Assembly (NCBI RefSeq): GCF_024679245.1
Contig: NC_090175.1
Span: 51,622,732 to 51,686,731 of the forward strand
Length of the DNA stretch: 64,000 nucleotides
Direction: 5' to 3'
Source of the DNA: Pseudorasbora parva
Lineage: Eukaryota; Chordata; Actinopteri; Cypriniformes; Gobionidae
Shown: one piece after another, positions 1-38,859 of the stretch
Layout of the letters: each line of letters opens with the position of its first letter
Position numbering within the stretch: the first letter of the stretch is position 1
Made by a program: the position numbers and the translations under genes
Notes under the pieces: generated by a model
Told to the model about the DNA's origin: nothing
The model's input: the letters and a program-made list of their open reading frames with translations, nothing else
Database searches by the model: none

Positions 1-828
1 TTTTTATACCACTGACAACATGCAGCGACAGCGGCCCATTGGTTTGTCTTCTGAATTGACAAGCCAAAGCGAGAGAGACCTCCACTCCATATTAGGCGCT
101 TTTTTCTATTTATTTATTTATTATTTGACTGCATGGAACTGCAAAAGGCAAATATCCGCACAACGCAGCGGCTGACGAATGTACACTGCGTTTAAATACT
201 GCTCTATGAGCGGCACTTTGACTTATTTTGTTTTATACAATCGTATGATATGGAAACATTACAGGCTCTGTGGTGAGTCAGCTGAGAACAGCCGCGAGCA
301 TGTAGCCTATTCATGACGAGGTAAAGTGGAAAACGGCAATACACACAAACGTTTCACTTTACCACAACCACAACTTACATAACAGCGAATAAATATGGTG
401 TTTAGGAAGAAACATTTATTAAAAATGTTGCTATATTTCATTAATATTGTAATGTGCATATCACTTTTATAGAGGCTGTTTTCGTATTTTCTACAGGTGT
501 TTACATTTTTTTACTTACAAATATAATAGTTTATTATATATGTTTTATATAGTTTTAGAAACCATATAGCCATATAATGAGGTTTCTGTGTAATGTTTTT
601 TACCCTGTGACTACCATGATCTTACATTTAAATGAAACTGACCTACAGTTAAACTACACTCTAAAACAGCTTTAAAGTCTGGATCCCATGAATTAAGGAC
701 AAAGCTTTTTTTCCTCTTTAAAAGTTTTATTAACTTTTTAATAGATTTAATGAAATGTAATAAGCTCATGAAAGATAGGTATCAGTGTCTTAATTAAATG
801 ATGTGTTAACTCTTGAAAAATATGATTG
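1..828. other. RETREG2 intron 3, no recognised feature
   Basis: This AT-rich stretch should be part of RETREG2 intron 3. Neither strand shows a reading frame resembling the missing RETREG2 exons. No TIR-bounded element could be delimited here. Confidence 0.4.
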
Positions 829-1072
829 TTCAACCCAAAAATGTGATCATTTACTCACCCTAATGTCATTCCAAACCTAAATGAATTTATTTCTGTGTAG
901 CATAAAATAAAATTATTTGAGTCTGTTTTTTTGTTCTTACAATATTCAAATGGTAGCCTAACCAAAATGGCTTGGTTGCCAACATTCTTCAAAACATCTT
1001 CTTTTGTGTTTCACAGAAGTCATGCAGGTTTGGAATGACACGAGAGTGAGTAAATGATGACAACATTTAAAA
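829..1072. mobile_element. Short non-autonomous DNA element with terminal inverted repeats
   Basis: The left end contains ATCATTTACTCACCC and CATTCCAAACC. The right end carries the inverse, GGTTTGGAATGACA then GAGTGAGTAAATGATG. About 35 bp of each end pair with a short interior and no coding capacity, which fits a MITE. Related ends occur at 24349-25060, 58311-58560 and 59941-61054. Confidence 0.6.
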
Positions 1073-1122
1073 GAAGTAAATTGACCTTACTGCATCCTAG
1101 CTCAAAATCATCAGTGCGAACG

Positions 1123-1788
1123 AACAGAAGCTAAAGACTACAGCCAGCAGAGGGAGCCATTTCCGCATGTTTTCAACTCACGCGTGGGGGATGGAGATCA
1201 CACTCACAGCACTCATCTCGCAGCTGCAGCCTCAGGCATTCATGTTTAAACGGTGCGGCCAGCAGAGCAAAGTAAGTCTTTCAACTTCTCAAATTAATTC
1301 CTATGAAAGTTAAGCTTTCAAAGGCATGAACTGAAAACACGCCAGACTGAACATGCGCTGTGAATCTATATCGCGGACGCGTTTACCTCAGCTCTCATCA
1401 TGAGCTCATCCATGACTGTCAATAGTTCTGACTCCTGCAGCGTTTTGGGACCCTCAGCGGCTAAACCACATACTGAACACAAGTTCAGTTTTTAATTGTA
1501 GTGTCTGTTCTCTAACTGAACTGATTTTATAAAAATGAACGCGGTCGTTGTGGGAAAGTGAAAGTGATTCAGTAATCTAGTAGCTTTGGGAGTGGCCTCG
1601 TAGGGCAGCGAAGCATTCTGGGAATTTTATTCTGGGAATAGTCTTTGATCCCCATGAGACAAAAATACGTTTTCTGTCTTTTCTCAGTCTAGAAAGAACT
1701 AAATAAAAAAATAATTTCACATTTCTACTACATTAATGACCCAGTTTAAATAAAGATTCATCTTCCCAGCGCTGAAGTACTCCTTTAA
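1123..1788. repeat. Dispersed repeat, copy 1 (matches 43804-44515)
   Basis: The segment from about 1130 to 1694 matches 43993-44510 closely in the same orientation, starting with CTAAAGACTACAGCCAGCAG and including GCGAAGCATTCTGGGAATT. The right end, GCGCTGAAGTACTCCTTTAAG shortened by one base, is roughly the inverse of the left end of the other copy (near 43804). That suggests a DNA element whose left end is missing here. Confidence 0.65.
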
Positions 1789-1975
1789 GCTTATTTTGAA
1801 AATTGATAATATTTGTGTGGAACCCATGACAATTTTTAGGATTCTTTGATAAATACATTTGAAATATATTTTGTTATTTTATAAATGTCTTTACTGTTAC
1901 TCTTTTATCAGTTTAATGCATCATTATTTTCTTTACAATAAATTAATACTGACCCCAAACTTTTGAACAGCAGAG
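1788..1975. repeat. Copy of the abundant cyprinid-type dispersed repeat
   Basis: It carries the hallmarks of a family seen many times in this window: GGATTCTTTGATAAA, then ATGTCTTTACTGTTACT, then TTTAATGCATC, ending in ACCCCAAACTTTTGAACAG. Partial or whole copies occur near 2753-2900, 9762-9950, 11470-11885, 29262-29340, 30525-30970, 32290-32660, 45680-46090 and 48790-49030, in both orientations. Confidence 0.6.
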
Positions 1976-2186
1976 TACACTTGAAAAATATTTTAATAAA
2001 TAAATAAATGAATAAATAAATAAATAAAATCTTTTTTTCACAGAAAAGGGAAAGTAATCTAGGTTTGGAATGGCATTAAGGGTAATTAAAGCAGGAATTA
2101 TCATTCGTAATTTATCTATAAAATTAAAATCATACTTCATAAAACATATTTCAAATATTTTTCAGTCACAGAATCCCTCTGCCCAC

Positions 2187-4632
2187 CTTGCCGTGGTTTT
2201 GCCGTTTGTACTGGAGCATTTCTTGGATGTAAAGGCTGAAGGTGAGGTAACTCTCTGCGAGATGATGGCTGAGTTCCTCCACGCTTAACAGACGTGGCTG
2301 GTCCGTTAGCGCTTCTCTGTAACAACATGCGCCAATTTACTTACACAGTTAGGGCACATTTAATGAGGAAACAGTCTTAGGATACAGCAAAGGCGATGTT
2401 TTGAAAGTGAGCAGTCCACACATAAGGGACTGGGTGCTATTGAGACATGCAGATATTATTCAAGACACATACCGCTCAATGACAGACGCCTCTGGATGCC
2501 ACACTGTAGAGAATAGAAGAGCAAACATGAGCGAGGACGAAATGAAAGACGCTCCTTGTGCAATTCTTATAACACAAAAAAACATCATGATATTTTAGCA
2601 GGCGTTTTAAATGAATTAACATCACAAATTGTGCATTTACAATTGGTCATTAAGCCTGTCGTTGGACTAGTTTTGCAATCCCTTCTTGTTACAAGAAATA
2701 GTGTCACTGACTTAAAATTGATTTAAAGCATCTCTGGTCTTTTTTTTATGTTTTTGAAAGACAAAGAAGTCTCTGATGCTGACCAAGGATGATTTTATTT
2801 CATGCAGTAAAACAGTAATGTTGCAAAAAATTATTACATGTCTTTACTGACATTTTTGATAAATTTAATGCATCCTTGCTGAATAAAAACATGCAATTAT
2901 TTAAATAAATGTAGGTGAATATAGCTGCTCATTACTATGCATTGTTGCAAATAAATACAAAATAATAAAATATTATTATTCCTTATGTTAATTTAGTCGA
3001 TCAATTAAATGGTGAGTAAAACATGCCTTAATTGTAAGTAGATTTTTCCATATTTTAGTTTTTACATTAAATATTGTGAATTAACTTGACCCATGACTTA
3101 AGTGAAATTATGTTCCCAGTTAACAAAAGACATTTCAGAGCAAATACATTTGGGTACTGAATTAGACATTTACAAAATTCTGTAAAACATACAGTTTATG
3201 CTATACATGCTATCCGTCAGCTGTGTTGCCCAGTCATATTGTGTGTGTCTGTGCATTGCATGTGTTTCTCTGACTGAAAAGCACAGTTGAGTGTATGCAT
3301 GCATCACCAGTGATCTGTGGCAGCTTGTCTTTCCATCGCTCCAAAAGAGTCAGTCCAATGAGAGATACGCTCAGGAGGAACAGGGGTCTCAAAGATGTGG
3401 ACGACAGGATCCTAAAACACACATACATTTATTAAATCATCACATTCAATAAAAAAAACAACACATGACACACTCATATGACATAAATTAGTTGTTGTCA
3501 TAAATAAGATGTGTAAGTTGTTGTCAAGTCATAAATAAGATGTATGTAACAGCTAATATGTAAAAACATATGTAAGTTTAATTGCTGTATTATTATCAGT
3601 AAACAATTGTTTGTAACATATTGTGTGTGTGTGTGTGTGTTATAATATAATTAAAATCTATTCAGTGTCAAAACAAATGGTATTACCCTGAGATATACAT
3701 TAAAATGTGTGTGTATGTATTATGTATACACACACATTTTAATGTACATCTCAGGGTAATACCATTTGTTTTGGCCATTTATTGACTATATATAAAAACA
3801 CTGAATAGATTATAATTATATTATATATTAATAGAGATGGTAATACCACGATAAATGCCCAAAAGAAACACGACATTGCCCCAGATAAGTGTTCAGTGTG
3901 AAAATGTCATCTATATAAATATTACAAACAATCAGATATCTAAAAGTACCATGATATTAGTCTCATAACAGGACTGTACTATGGTTCTGACATTGATACT
4001 TTTTGTAACAGTATGCCACAGTAAACATGTGGTAATGTTGTTTTGTACATGTCAAGATGACTACCATATTCATGAACCATGATATTTATGATAAACGTCC
4101 AAAACCCATAATAAATACCGTGGTATTTGAATGTATACTTTGATTTATTACAATGCTATTTACATGGTTCGGCAGGAATACCATGGTGTTCCGTAATGGT
4201 AGAGTCTAAAAACATAACACATGTCCATACAACGGTAATAGTAATACCACGGTAAACGTAGCGAAGCTGCCATAAAAGCAACACGGTGTTCTCCGACCTG
4301 AAGCATCTATTAACGAGCAGATAAACCCGATTACTGGCTACTCGTCAGGATTATCACCGTCCCTTCCAAATGAACAGCTTTATTCGCGTGTCTTACCAAA
4401 ACAGCGTGTTGAGAGCGAGCCCGGCGATGATGCTGTGCAGCGGCCTCTCCCACACCAGCAGCCGCTGCGCGTAGATCACCGCGGGCTCGCACTGCGACAG
4501 CCACCCGCGCAGCCGCTCCCGCAGACGCCGCAGCTCCGGCTCATCCTCCCCGCTACTGCTGCCGCCGGGCGCGGGGAACCAGGCCTCCAGACCCGCCGAC
4601 GAGGAAGACACCGAGGCCCGTCTGCTCGCCAT
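2187..4632 (-). CDS. retreg2: RETREG2 (FAM134A), 5' part: first three coding exons
   Basis: The RETREG/FAM134 family comprises ER membrane proteins with a reticulon-homology domain that bends ER tubules; family members act as ER-phagy receptors. Three exons join in frame: 4632-4397 (ATG at 4632), 3411-3308 and 2314-2187, giving the first 156 residues. Exon 1 encodes a Ser-rich acidic leader, then [19 protein letters not shown]. Exon 2 continues the first hydrophobic hairpin ([20 protein letters not shown]). Exon 3 encodes [19 protein letters not shown] and LQYKRQN, which resemble human RETREG2 more than RETREG1 or RETREG3 as I recall them. Exon 3 uses the acceptor CAGAG/AA; the AG two bases upstream would bring in a stop. 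Later exons, including the second hairpin and the C-terminal LIR motif, are not found in 1-2186 and must lie beyond the left edge. The gene is therefore cut by the window, not obviously broken. Confidence 0.86.
3640..3823. repeat. Near-perfect long inverted repeat (hairpin) in RETREG2 intron 1
   Basis: The left arm (about 3641-3716) reads CTATTCAGTGTCAAAACAAA, GGTATTACCCTGAGAT and ACATTAAAATGTGTGTGTAT. The right arm (3726-3773 and 3798-3823) is its inverse, interrupted by about 24 unpaired bases. The loop is under 10 bases. A cruciform or transcript hairpin is possible. It is probably a foldback MITE. Confidence 0.7.
3835..4260. repeat. Degenerate TACCATGGTA-type repeat in RETREG2 intron 1
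   Basis: Many imperfect copies of words such as TACCACGGTA, ACCGTGGTATT and ACCATGGTG recur. The same style of repeat lies in ABCB6 intron 1 (38960-39560) and near 16240-16430. It looks like a dispersed low-complexity family rather than regulatory clustering. Confidence 0.45.
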
Positions 4633-7626
4633 TGTCTCTTGTCCTGTGTTGTTTGTGTGTGTGTTGTTGATGACGGGGTTTGGTCAGGAGAGGCTCGTCA
4701 TGGATTATTAGAAAAAACAGAAAGACACAGTGGATCTTACAGGCTCTTACGGTGTCACATGCTCAGTGTTTACTGCGCCCATGGGTGACATCTGCTGGCT
4801 GCAGCACAAACAGGCATTTTTAGGATTGAACTCAACATATATCGTTTATTTACAAATAATAAAACAAAAAATGATATTTACAGCACGTATTAATTAATCA
4901 TTTTATTTTTTATTAGAAATAGAATTGTATATAACCATTTCAATGTAACCATATTAATGTTACTGAATAGGTTATTTAATGTTTTTTAAGATTTAGATAA
5001 AATATATGTAATTAAAATAGTTTACAATTATTATTAAATATTATTTAATTAAACATCATTAATATTTAAATATTCCAGTAATATTACCTACACTTCAAAT
5101 TAAATTACACTTTAATTAAACAAAATATTTCTGTTTATTTCACAGCTAAATTTAATTTATTATTAAGTCTATTGTTTAATTACTTAATATTATTTGTTTT
5201 ATTGATATGTTAACTAATAATTCGTTTTTGTAGAAATTAAATTAAATTTATACAAAATTAAATATATAAACATTTCAATGTTTTTTCCATTAAATATTTT
5301 AATAAATAGATTATTAGAACTTAAAATAAAATGTTTATTGATTAAACATATTTATTTTACATATAATTTAAGTTAAATTTATTAATATATTCATATTGTT
5401 TAACAAATATTATGCTTTTATTGACAGTTAGTATGTAATAATTAATAATTAGATTTTTTGAAATATAATTGTATTTATACAAATAATTTAAATGCAGCTG
5501 TATTTAATGCTATTGATAACATTTAATTAAGATTTTTAATTAAGAGTTAAATTAAATGTATGTAATTACAATACTGATTATTATTAAATACTATTTAATT
5601 AAACATTGATTTAATATTTATATTTAATTAAATATTTCAATAACATTATTAACATTTAAAATCTAAATATTTAGACAAAAATATTTAACAAATAGTTTGT
5701 TTAATTTATTAAGAAGTTTATTTGATTAATTTATAAATAGAATAAGCAGCTAAAATGCAACAGATAGTTAGGATTGGCAAGAGAAATCATTTTATTTTGT
5801 GGGATACAGCATTCACTTTGTGTCCTTGTTTAATAGGAAACAGTTATTAATAGGTGACATTTGATGTCCAATGGTTGCAACAGATGTTCTTTCTGGTTTT
5901 TAGCTTTCATATTTCTTGTTATGTGTGAAGTAGGCAATCAAAAACTAAAACAAAAAAAGAGCACAAGGAATTGTTTATTAGAAAAAAACACATGATAATC
6001 TGACTATACATTTCATAACAGCACAAAAAGGCAAACTAGATGATCAATTTGATCAAAATCCCAGGCCTTGTGTGCCCACTCGTACATACAAACGTAAAGC
6101 AACCATTATCTTTGCAATACTCGTCATACATCTCTCAGTTAAATGAGAAATATGTTTAATATATTATAAACTCTACATAATCCATGAAATTGTACAATGT
6201 AAATATATCATGTAAAAAAGAGATTCTTTCTTCATTCTTGCTCACGGTCATATTTTATCCTCTTTGAATATCTGAAACAGGATAAGAGAATAACACTTAC
6301 AACGAGTTTGATCATATCACCACTGTATAATACCACGGTTTTCTTCAAATACTTTCAGCACAGAGAAGTAAGTAGACCGGACCAGTGGCTGTCTGTTGAC
6401 ATTATACTGTGTTTCCAACCGCCCTGGTGTTAAATGACCGTAACAATGGACCCAGGGTGACGGCCCTGACCTACCAGGATATTCTCAAACATTCACATAC
6501 TCATACAAGCAACAAAGAGGTCACGTACATGCATAAAGCATGCGGGGAGTCGCTATTCATCAGCAATTTTCTATGATTAGTATTGCATCCAGGCGTTTTC
6601 AGTTATTTTTATTGCTCACTGGTTGTGAATATCCAACAGTAGAGAGAAAATGTGTCAGTACTGTGGACATCAAAATGTATTAAGAGTGGCTGGGAATCAT
6701 GGGTGCTGGAGCGTTACAAAACAGAAGATATAACACGATGTCATCAGAGGATATAATATACAATAACAAGTATGAGTATATTAATAAATAAACATAATAC
6801 TGTGGTGTAATTAACCAGTACTAGTAAAACATTTTGAATGAATTTATGTTTTTCACAATTTTATGCTTAAATGCAGTAAATGTGTTTTGTAGACAAATAT
6901 AAACTGGGCATATGTATGAATTTCTATGATAGAAATTCCATATAATAATAATAAAATAAAATAAAAAAGTATTATATAATTATACAAGATTATATAATAT
7001 AAAAATAATAATAAGAAGAATACAAATTATTATTATATTTATTCAGAAAAAATATATATTGTTATTTGTATTTTAATTCATATAATTAAAATAACAAGAA
7101 TTTTTATTATTATTATTATGATTAGAAAACAATATTATTTTTTATTAATAATATTAATAATTAATATTATATATGTATTTAGAAAAATAAAGATGATTAA
7201 TTATTTGGAAATGTATTATTTTAATTATTATTGTATTATTATTTTTTATTTACTACTACTAATATAATATTATTAGTATATTAATTTTTCCAAATACATT
7301 AGCTGGATTGGATAGTGAATAAAAACATCAACAAGTGAACCCCTTCAATAGTGTGTCAAACAACCCATGATGCACCTCAGATAAAAAAGAATGATTTCTT
7401 TAACATTTATTTGATCACAACATAATTCCATGTATGTTTTTTTATATTTGATGACTTCTTTAGTTGTCTAAAATATAGAAAATAGTCCTAATAAATAGTC
7501 CTAACCTGTGCTGTATGCAGAAGCAATGCATGTGTTGGCAAAGCTATGCAGTGAAGGCAGAGTAAAGCCTACCTGGATACTAGTGCTGGTTAGATGAGGG
7601 AACAGGAGAAAACATATCCTCTCAGG
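4633..7626. other. AT-rich intergenic spacer, probably including the PRKAG3 3' UTR
   Basis: The block 4830-5760 and the stretch 6930-7310 are extremely AT-rich, with no reading frame. The part between 5970 and 6700 is more complex in sequence and may be PRKAG3 3' UTR. A minus-strand AATAAA sits at 5974-5979, about 1.65 kb past the PRKAG3 stop, but other signals exist and none is proven. The first ~160 bases (GC-rich) next to the RETREG2 ATG should hold its 5' UTR or promoter. Confidence 0.45.
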
Positions 7627-15787
<8,161 letters not shown>

Positions 15788-17334
15788 TGTACAGTCCTCA
15801 TGGCAAACGTCCTGCCAAAAAACAAGTATGTTGACATTATTATTTTGACTTTAAAAGAATAATTCAGAAAAAAATGTGTAAATGATGACAGAATTCTAAG
15901 GTGCACTATGCATAACATAACTGGTTTAAATGCATAATTTTTTATCAAAACAGTAAATATATATATAGTTTAAATATATATGAGTTTAGAGCTTTATGTA
16001 TCCCCTTGGGGCAATTAGTTTAGGCTCTCATGGTGCTTCACATGTTACACTTAACACATACATTCAAACATTCAAAACACAAAACTGAACCTATACATAT
16101 AAAATAAAATAAAAAAATCAAAATAAATAAATAAATAATCAACCAAATGTGTTACATAAACGAACTGCCTCAGGCACAAAAGTTAATTTATAACGATTTG
16201 TCGAACCTTTAATTGTCCTTATTTGGTACAGTAAGGTGGAAGTATGGTACTTTAATACATACCATAGTTACGTTAATAAAATTCATGCATCACTGGGCTT
16301 CCAAACCACCATGGTTAAATAAAAAAAAAAAAAAAAAACAACAACAACAAAAAACTGGTAATACCAGTAGCAGCGTCCTTGGCATTTTTATAAACAGCGT
16401 AAAAATATGGTATTACCATGATACACGTTATGTTTACATTGAGCTCAGCTCAGCTGTCCGCGATTTTTTTTTTTCATTCTCTCAAGCCTTTATTATAACG
16501 CATGCATCAGACGCTGATTTACACCCACGAGAGAAGGTTTGTTACCTGCTGTCGCTTACCTGCGTGCCAGTGTCCATTTGTGCGTGTGCACTACGGCAGA
16601 GCTTCTGCGTGCACATCTGCTTGTATTGCGCATGCCCGCTGATCCCGCTTCACCCGAGCTATATTAGGATTAACTGAGGTCAGTTATTTAAGACACGACG
16701 CTGCCTCTAAACGCAGCAGGAACGATGAACAGACAAAGCGACGACGCTCTAGTGAAAGGAAGACCACCTATTTTAGGATATTGCCGTACGAGTCCGGTTA
16801 AATGTCGCGTAAAGGTGTTTGGTTTGACACTGACATTACAGACTACACGAGAGCTGGCATGTAGGAGCGAGCGCGCGCAGGTTATTCCTAAAATAGCTCG
16901 TGGCCTGTGTGATATGCGCGCGACCACCCATTCCTTCATCATGGGGTCCAAAATTATCTTTATGCCAAATCTGCCATAAGCCAATTTTTTTTTGTTTTTT
17001 TTTTTTGAAAGAACTGATTTGGCTTTAAATATTTAATCGGTAAATTTGGTTTGAACAATTAAAAATAACTTTTGATCCTGACATGGTCCGTCTTTTAAAG
17101 AATGAGAAAATTTCCGTTTCCTGTTTTAAAAGTATTGCATATAATATGGACAATATGTATTGTGGAGAGTGACAATATATTGTGTATAGGCTAGTTCACC
17201 TCCTTTTCACCCCAATGTAATCCCAAATGTAACATTTTAAATCAACAGTACGTTTTACCTTATGTCTTGGAATATCGCATTAATACTGTATTGTTATATG
17301 GATTCAATCGTAAACATGAGGGTATCGTTAAACC

Positions 17335-17340
<6 letters not shown>

Positions 17341-17410
<70 letters not shown>
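17341..17410. repeat. (TA)n microsatellite
   Basis: About 35 uninterrupted TA units. Open frames of Tyr/Ile across it are artefacts. Confidence 0.97.
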
Positions 17411-17414
<4 letters not shown>

Positions 17415-17735
17415 AAAAAAAAAGATAAAATACAGCAATTAATCATGCTCCTAAAGTCTCTAAAGTGAAAACTTACAAAAGTTTAGTGTATGCAAATATA
17501 CAAATCCATGCTTAAACATTTTCTTTTGCAAACAACACAAATATAAAAAGACAAACCGTGATTAAGATTAAGATATCTTTATTACTTCCATTGTTGCAGC
17601 TATAGGTTCTTTTATAATTTCTATACAAAATGTACAAAATTGGGACAAGTCATGAAAATATAGAAGTCATGAACAAATTTATGGTGGATACCTCAAATCA
17701 GATGTCAAATGGTGCTTTTGTATGCCCGAATACTA

Positions 17736-17744
<9 letters not shown>

Positions 17745-17814
<70 letters not shown>

Positions 17815-17833
17815 CACATATATATATATACAT

Positions 17834-17902
<69 letters not shown>
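17745..17902. repeat. (TA)n microsatellite with CATACACA interruptions
   Basis: About 158 bases of TA, interrupted twice by CATACACATA near 17811-17840. Confidence 0.97.
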
Positions 17903-17905
<3 letters not shown>

Positions 17906-18630
17906 CATCATTAGAACAAAGCCAATTTAAATATTAACAAAGCCAAATTCTATTGAATTAGCAATTCAGCAATTCCAATGTTATTACTTTAGGATTTCAA
18001 AATATTGATGATCGTTAGAAAATGGTTGCACTCTATGAATGCTCTGTGGATCAACTATCTGAACATTAGAAATCTTAATACCATCTTAAACTAAATTGTA
18101 CAACTGGCATTGTAAAACTGATCCCTTTTTACTTTTCTTCTACCAGTCCTCTCTGAAACCAAGTGAATAAAATATACCAGCCTTGAATTCAAACAATTTC
18201 CCAACTTGAAAATAAAGGATTTCACAGGAAGGAACTTCATAACAATGCAGCCCTCCTCAGTACATCTGCATGCTGCGCAAAGCCAGACGAACTATTCAAA
18301 ACAAGAGCACCCACTTCCGGCATAAGAGCAGACCCTTTTGTTAACTTAAATAACTACATACCATTGTTTTTCATGTAAAAACAGAAAAGAAAAAAACCTG
18401 CCCGCCAGAAAAGAAAACCTGTTCATTCATACTGCATTAGCGTGTACTGCAACTGCATCACACACGTCAAAATTCAAACTGTCGATCAGCATATGCCACT
18501 TCTGTAATAAACCTCCTAACTACCTTCTTCCCAACATACTATCCCACCACAACCTGGTTATAACCAACCAAACACTGGTTCATATACAACAAGGAAAACC
18601 AAGGGAGTTGACCGCGTATGTAAACTTAGC

Positions 18631-18636
18631 TTTATT
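18631..18636 (-). terminator. CNPPD1 poly(A) signal AATAAA
   Basis: The minus strand reads AATAAA at 18636-18631, 16 bases after the CNPPD1 stop codon (18655-18653). It is the nearest canonical signal. If used, the 3' UTR would be only a few dozen bases long. Confidence 0.55.
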
Positions 18637-18652
18637 TTGCTATAAGACTCAT

Positions 18653-25775
<7,123 letters not shown>

Positions 25776-28167
25776 TGTGGGCCTCCAACGTTCATTTAAG
25801 GGGGCTGAAAACACAGAAAGGCCGAAGAAAGGCGTCGTGGAGGCGCCCTCTCTTTACCGTGACGGATATGCGTTGCGACGAATTCAGAATCACAGTTACG
25901 CAAGTCAATGCGCTGCGTAGAAATAGTAAAAGAGCGTAAACAGTAGTTTGTGTTCGGACCAAGTTCTGACTGGGGCGGGACTTTTAGTAGACGGAAGTTG
26001 GTTTAACCATATTTATGGTTTCTAATCTATCAGATACAATGGATATTTTCGTGTGAATTTGTATACAAGGCTATTCAAATTCACCAATGTTATCTATAAC
26101 GAAACGCTAATCCAACGTGGAATATGTTACTTTTCGCACCGCTGTTGTTAAAAGACGTTCGCAGTCGTTTATGATTACTTGTTAACGCCGTTTTAAAAAT
26201 TATTTCATATTTCGATAACACGTTTACTTTACATGACAAATAATTTACATTGGGAGTAATATATTGTTATTCAATCTGGAAATATCTTATTAAACGCAAA
26301 AACAACCTTAGATTTGTGAAGAGTATTTCCTCTTTTAGGGCCTTAAAGCGCCCCCTAGAGGAAAAAGGCATTTTTGTATGTTAGCTAAGGTAAGTTATTT
26401 TCTAGATGGGTATGACAGTTTATGTCCTGTTATGGCGAAAGATTAATAGATTTATTAATGCTTCGCATGGCTTAGTCAAGCGTCCAATCACGTAAGAAGG
26501 TATTTAATATTCATGAGCCATATAGCTTTTGGCAAATCATACACCGATGATTGGTGAAATGTATAACTGGCATTTCTGTAACTTAGGTGCTCTCTTTTTT
26601 ATCCAAATAAATAACATTTCTTTATATTTTCATTAATACAAAATAATCTCAAAACGCCCCATGATTGGCACTTAATATAGGTCAATATCCATAATACTAA
26701 TATAACAATAATGAGCCAAATATTTATATAAAGTCATAGATTTGGGTTTTTTTTAACTTGTAAACAAAATATAAAGACATTACTTCAATGCACAGTTCAG
26801 ACACTATTTTATGCACCGAATAAATGATCAATAATCAGAATAAACATTTTTATATAAACATACACGTCTCTAGCTTTATTGTACAATAGAACAATTTTTT
26901 TCAGACACGTGAATTGCTTTATCCAATGCAAAATCTGCCAGTCTGTATTTCCATTAAAATAAAATGTACTAGAAAATGTTTCAATGACAAAAAAACACAT
27001 CCCGATGGCTCATTTCAACCTTGTCCCCTGAGTTTAGTGTCAATGCTATAAAGTGAGTGATCTCCTTTGTCCCTTTAATGAACTGAAGTTGTACAGTACA
27101 GCAGTCTAAGCTCCCCACACACACACAAAACACGCTTAAAAAAATATGATCTTGAACCACATAAACAATCATAAAGAAAATAAAAAAAGTCAGACAAATG
27201 TGCACATAATGTCAGAAATTAACATTCAAATTGATTTCCCCCTTAGTCCTAAATACACATTTACAGATTACAGATTTAGCCTGTATAGAAATTCAAATAT
27301 CAGCATTATCGGTAATTACTCATATATAATGGCACGAGAAGTATTATTATCCATGTTTTAAATTAAATAAAGCCTCAAAGTATTTGACTTTGACTAAAAA
27401 TGAATTTTTACAATTACAAGCAGTTTTCCTTATTACAAAGAACAGCAAATGGGAAGCATCATAGAATCAATGCAACCACAGAAATTGACTTAAATATCAG
27501 ACTGTACATTCATCATAATAAGATGTCAGTATTGCCTAAATTTATAGACATGGAGGGATTTATACAATGTACAATAACTCTGTCTGTCTTCTCTCATTGA
27601 TGGTGATATATTAATAAGCATTATAAATGAGTGGAAAGTGAATGCAAAGAAATATTGCTAACACTTTACTTAAAGCCTTTATGTATAATGCATTATAAAT
27701 GGTATTCATAATGTTATTAATGTATTATTTTTTTTCATGAATAATTGTAACTAAAGTTAAAATTTATCATAATATTTATTCACATAATCTTTGTTAAATC
27801 TGAAATTGGTTGTTTGTCATGTTTTAGGTGTTTTATAACTGTGATTACAATTATCCATGAGACCATGAAAAACATTATAAGGTGCATTACAAGGCATAAT
27901 TAACGCATAAAAAATACATATAATGCATTATACATAAAGAAGTAAAGTGTAACCGAGATATATAGATATATTAAAAACAAAAAATGACCTTTAAGGACTT
28001 TGATATCTTATAAATAATCCTTAATAAAATGGGACAATTTTGAGAACTGGCAAAAACAAAGGAAAATATATAATATTAAATAACTATAAATCTAATATGC
28101 CACAACAGCATCGGACGAGATTAAAATGCACACCAAATCAGGTTTTGTTGCCTGTCCCATCAAGTAT
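25776..28167. other. CNPPD1 5' flank and ABCB6 3' flank
   Basis: The first few hundred bases should carry the CNPPD1 5' UTR and promoter. No TATA box was identified. The part 26800-28167 is the likely ABCB6 3' UTR; minus-strand AATAAA occurs at 26875-26880, among other candidates. A MITE interrupts it at 27656-27955. No other gene is visible on either strand. Confidence 0.4.
27656..27955. mobile_element. MITE with TAACACTTTACTT termini
   Basis: The left end CTAACACTTTACTTAAAGCC, followed by TGTATAATGCATTATA, pairs with TATAATGCATTATACATAAA and GAAGTAAAGTGTAACC on the right. It is about 300 bp, non-coding, and lies in the ABCB6 3' flank. Confidence 0.75.

Positions 28168-38859
<10,692 letters not shown>

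Larger units (their letters stand above)
15788..18652. other. PRKAG3 upstream region and intergenic spacer
   Basis: No convincing gene is seen. PRKAG3 5' UTR and promoter should lie somewhere right of 15787; no TATA box or initiation site could be assigned. The part 16440-16950 is richer in GC and CpG than its surroundings and is a candidate promoter or CpG-rich element. Poly(A) runs and degenerate TACCATAGT words occupy 16240-16430. TA microsatellites lie at 17341-17410 and 17745-17902. The stretch 17910-18630 precedes the CNPPD1 poly(A) signal and is otherwise featureless. Confidence 0.4.

Noticed and set aside
2307..2316. Alternative RETREG2 exon 3 acceptor at CAG/AGAAGC
   Set aside because: Use of this site joins exon 2 to exon 3 with an immediate stop codon; the AG two bases further keeps the frame.
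4435..4788. 117-codon plus-strand open frame
   Set aside because: It is antisense to RETREG2 exon 1 and rich in Pro/Gln/Arg, as expected for the complement of a GC-rich exon.
16725..16979. 84-codon plus-strand and 98-codon minus-strand frames over the same bases
   Set aside because: Neither has recognisable motifs or splice partners, and overlapping frames on both strands suggest a GC-rich non-coding block.
17262..17914. Open frames of alternating Tyr and Ile
   Set aside because: They are translations of TA microsatellites with no protein-like flanks.
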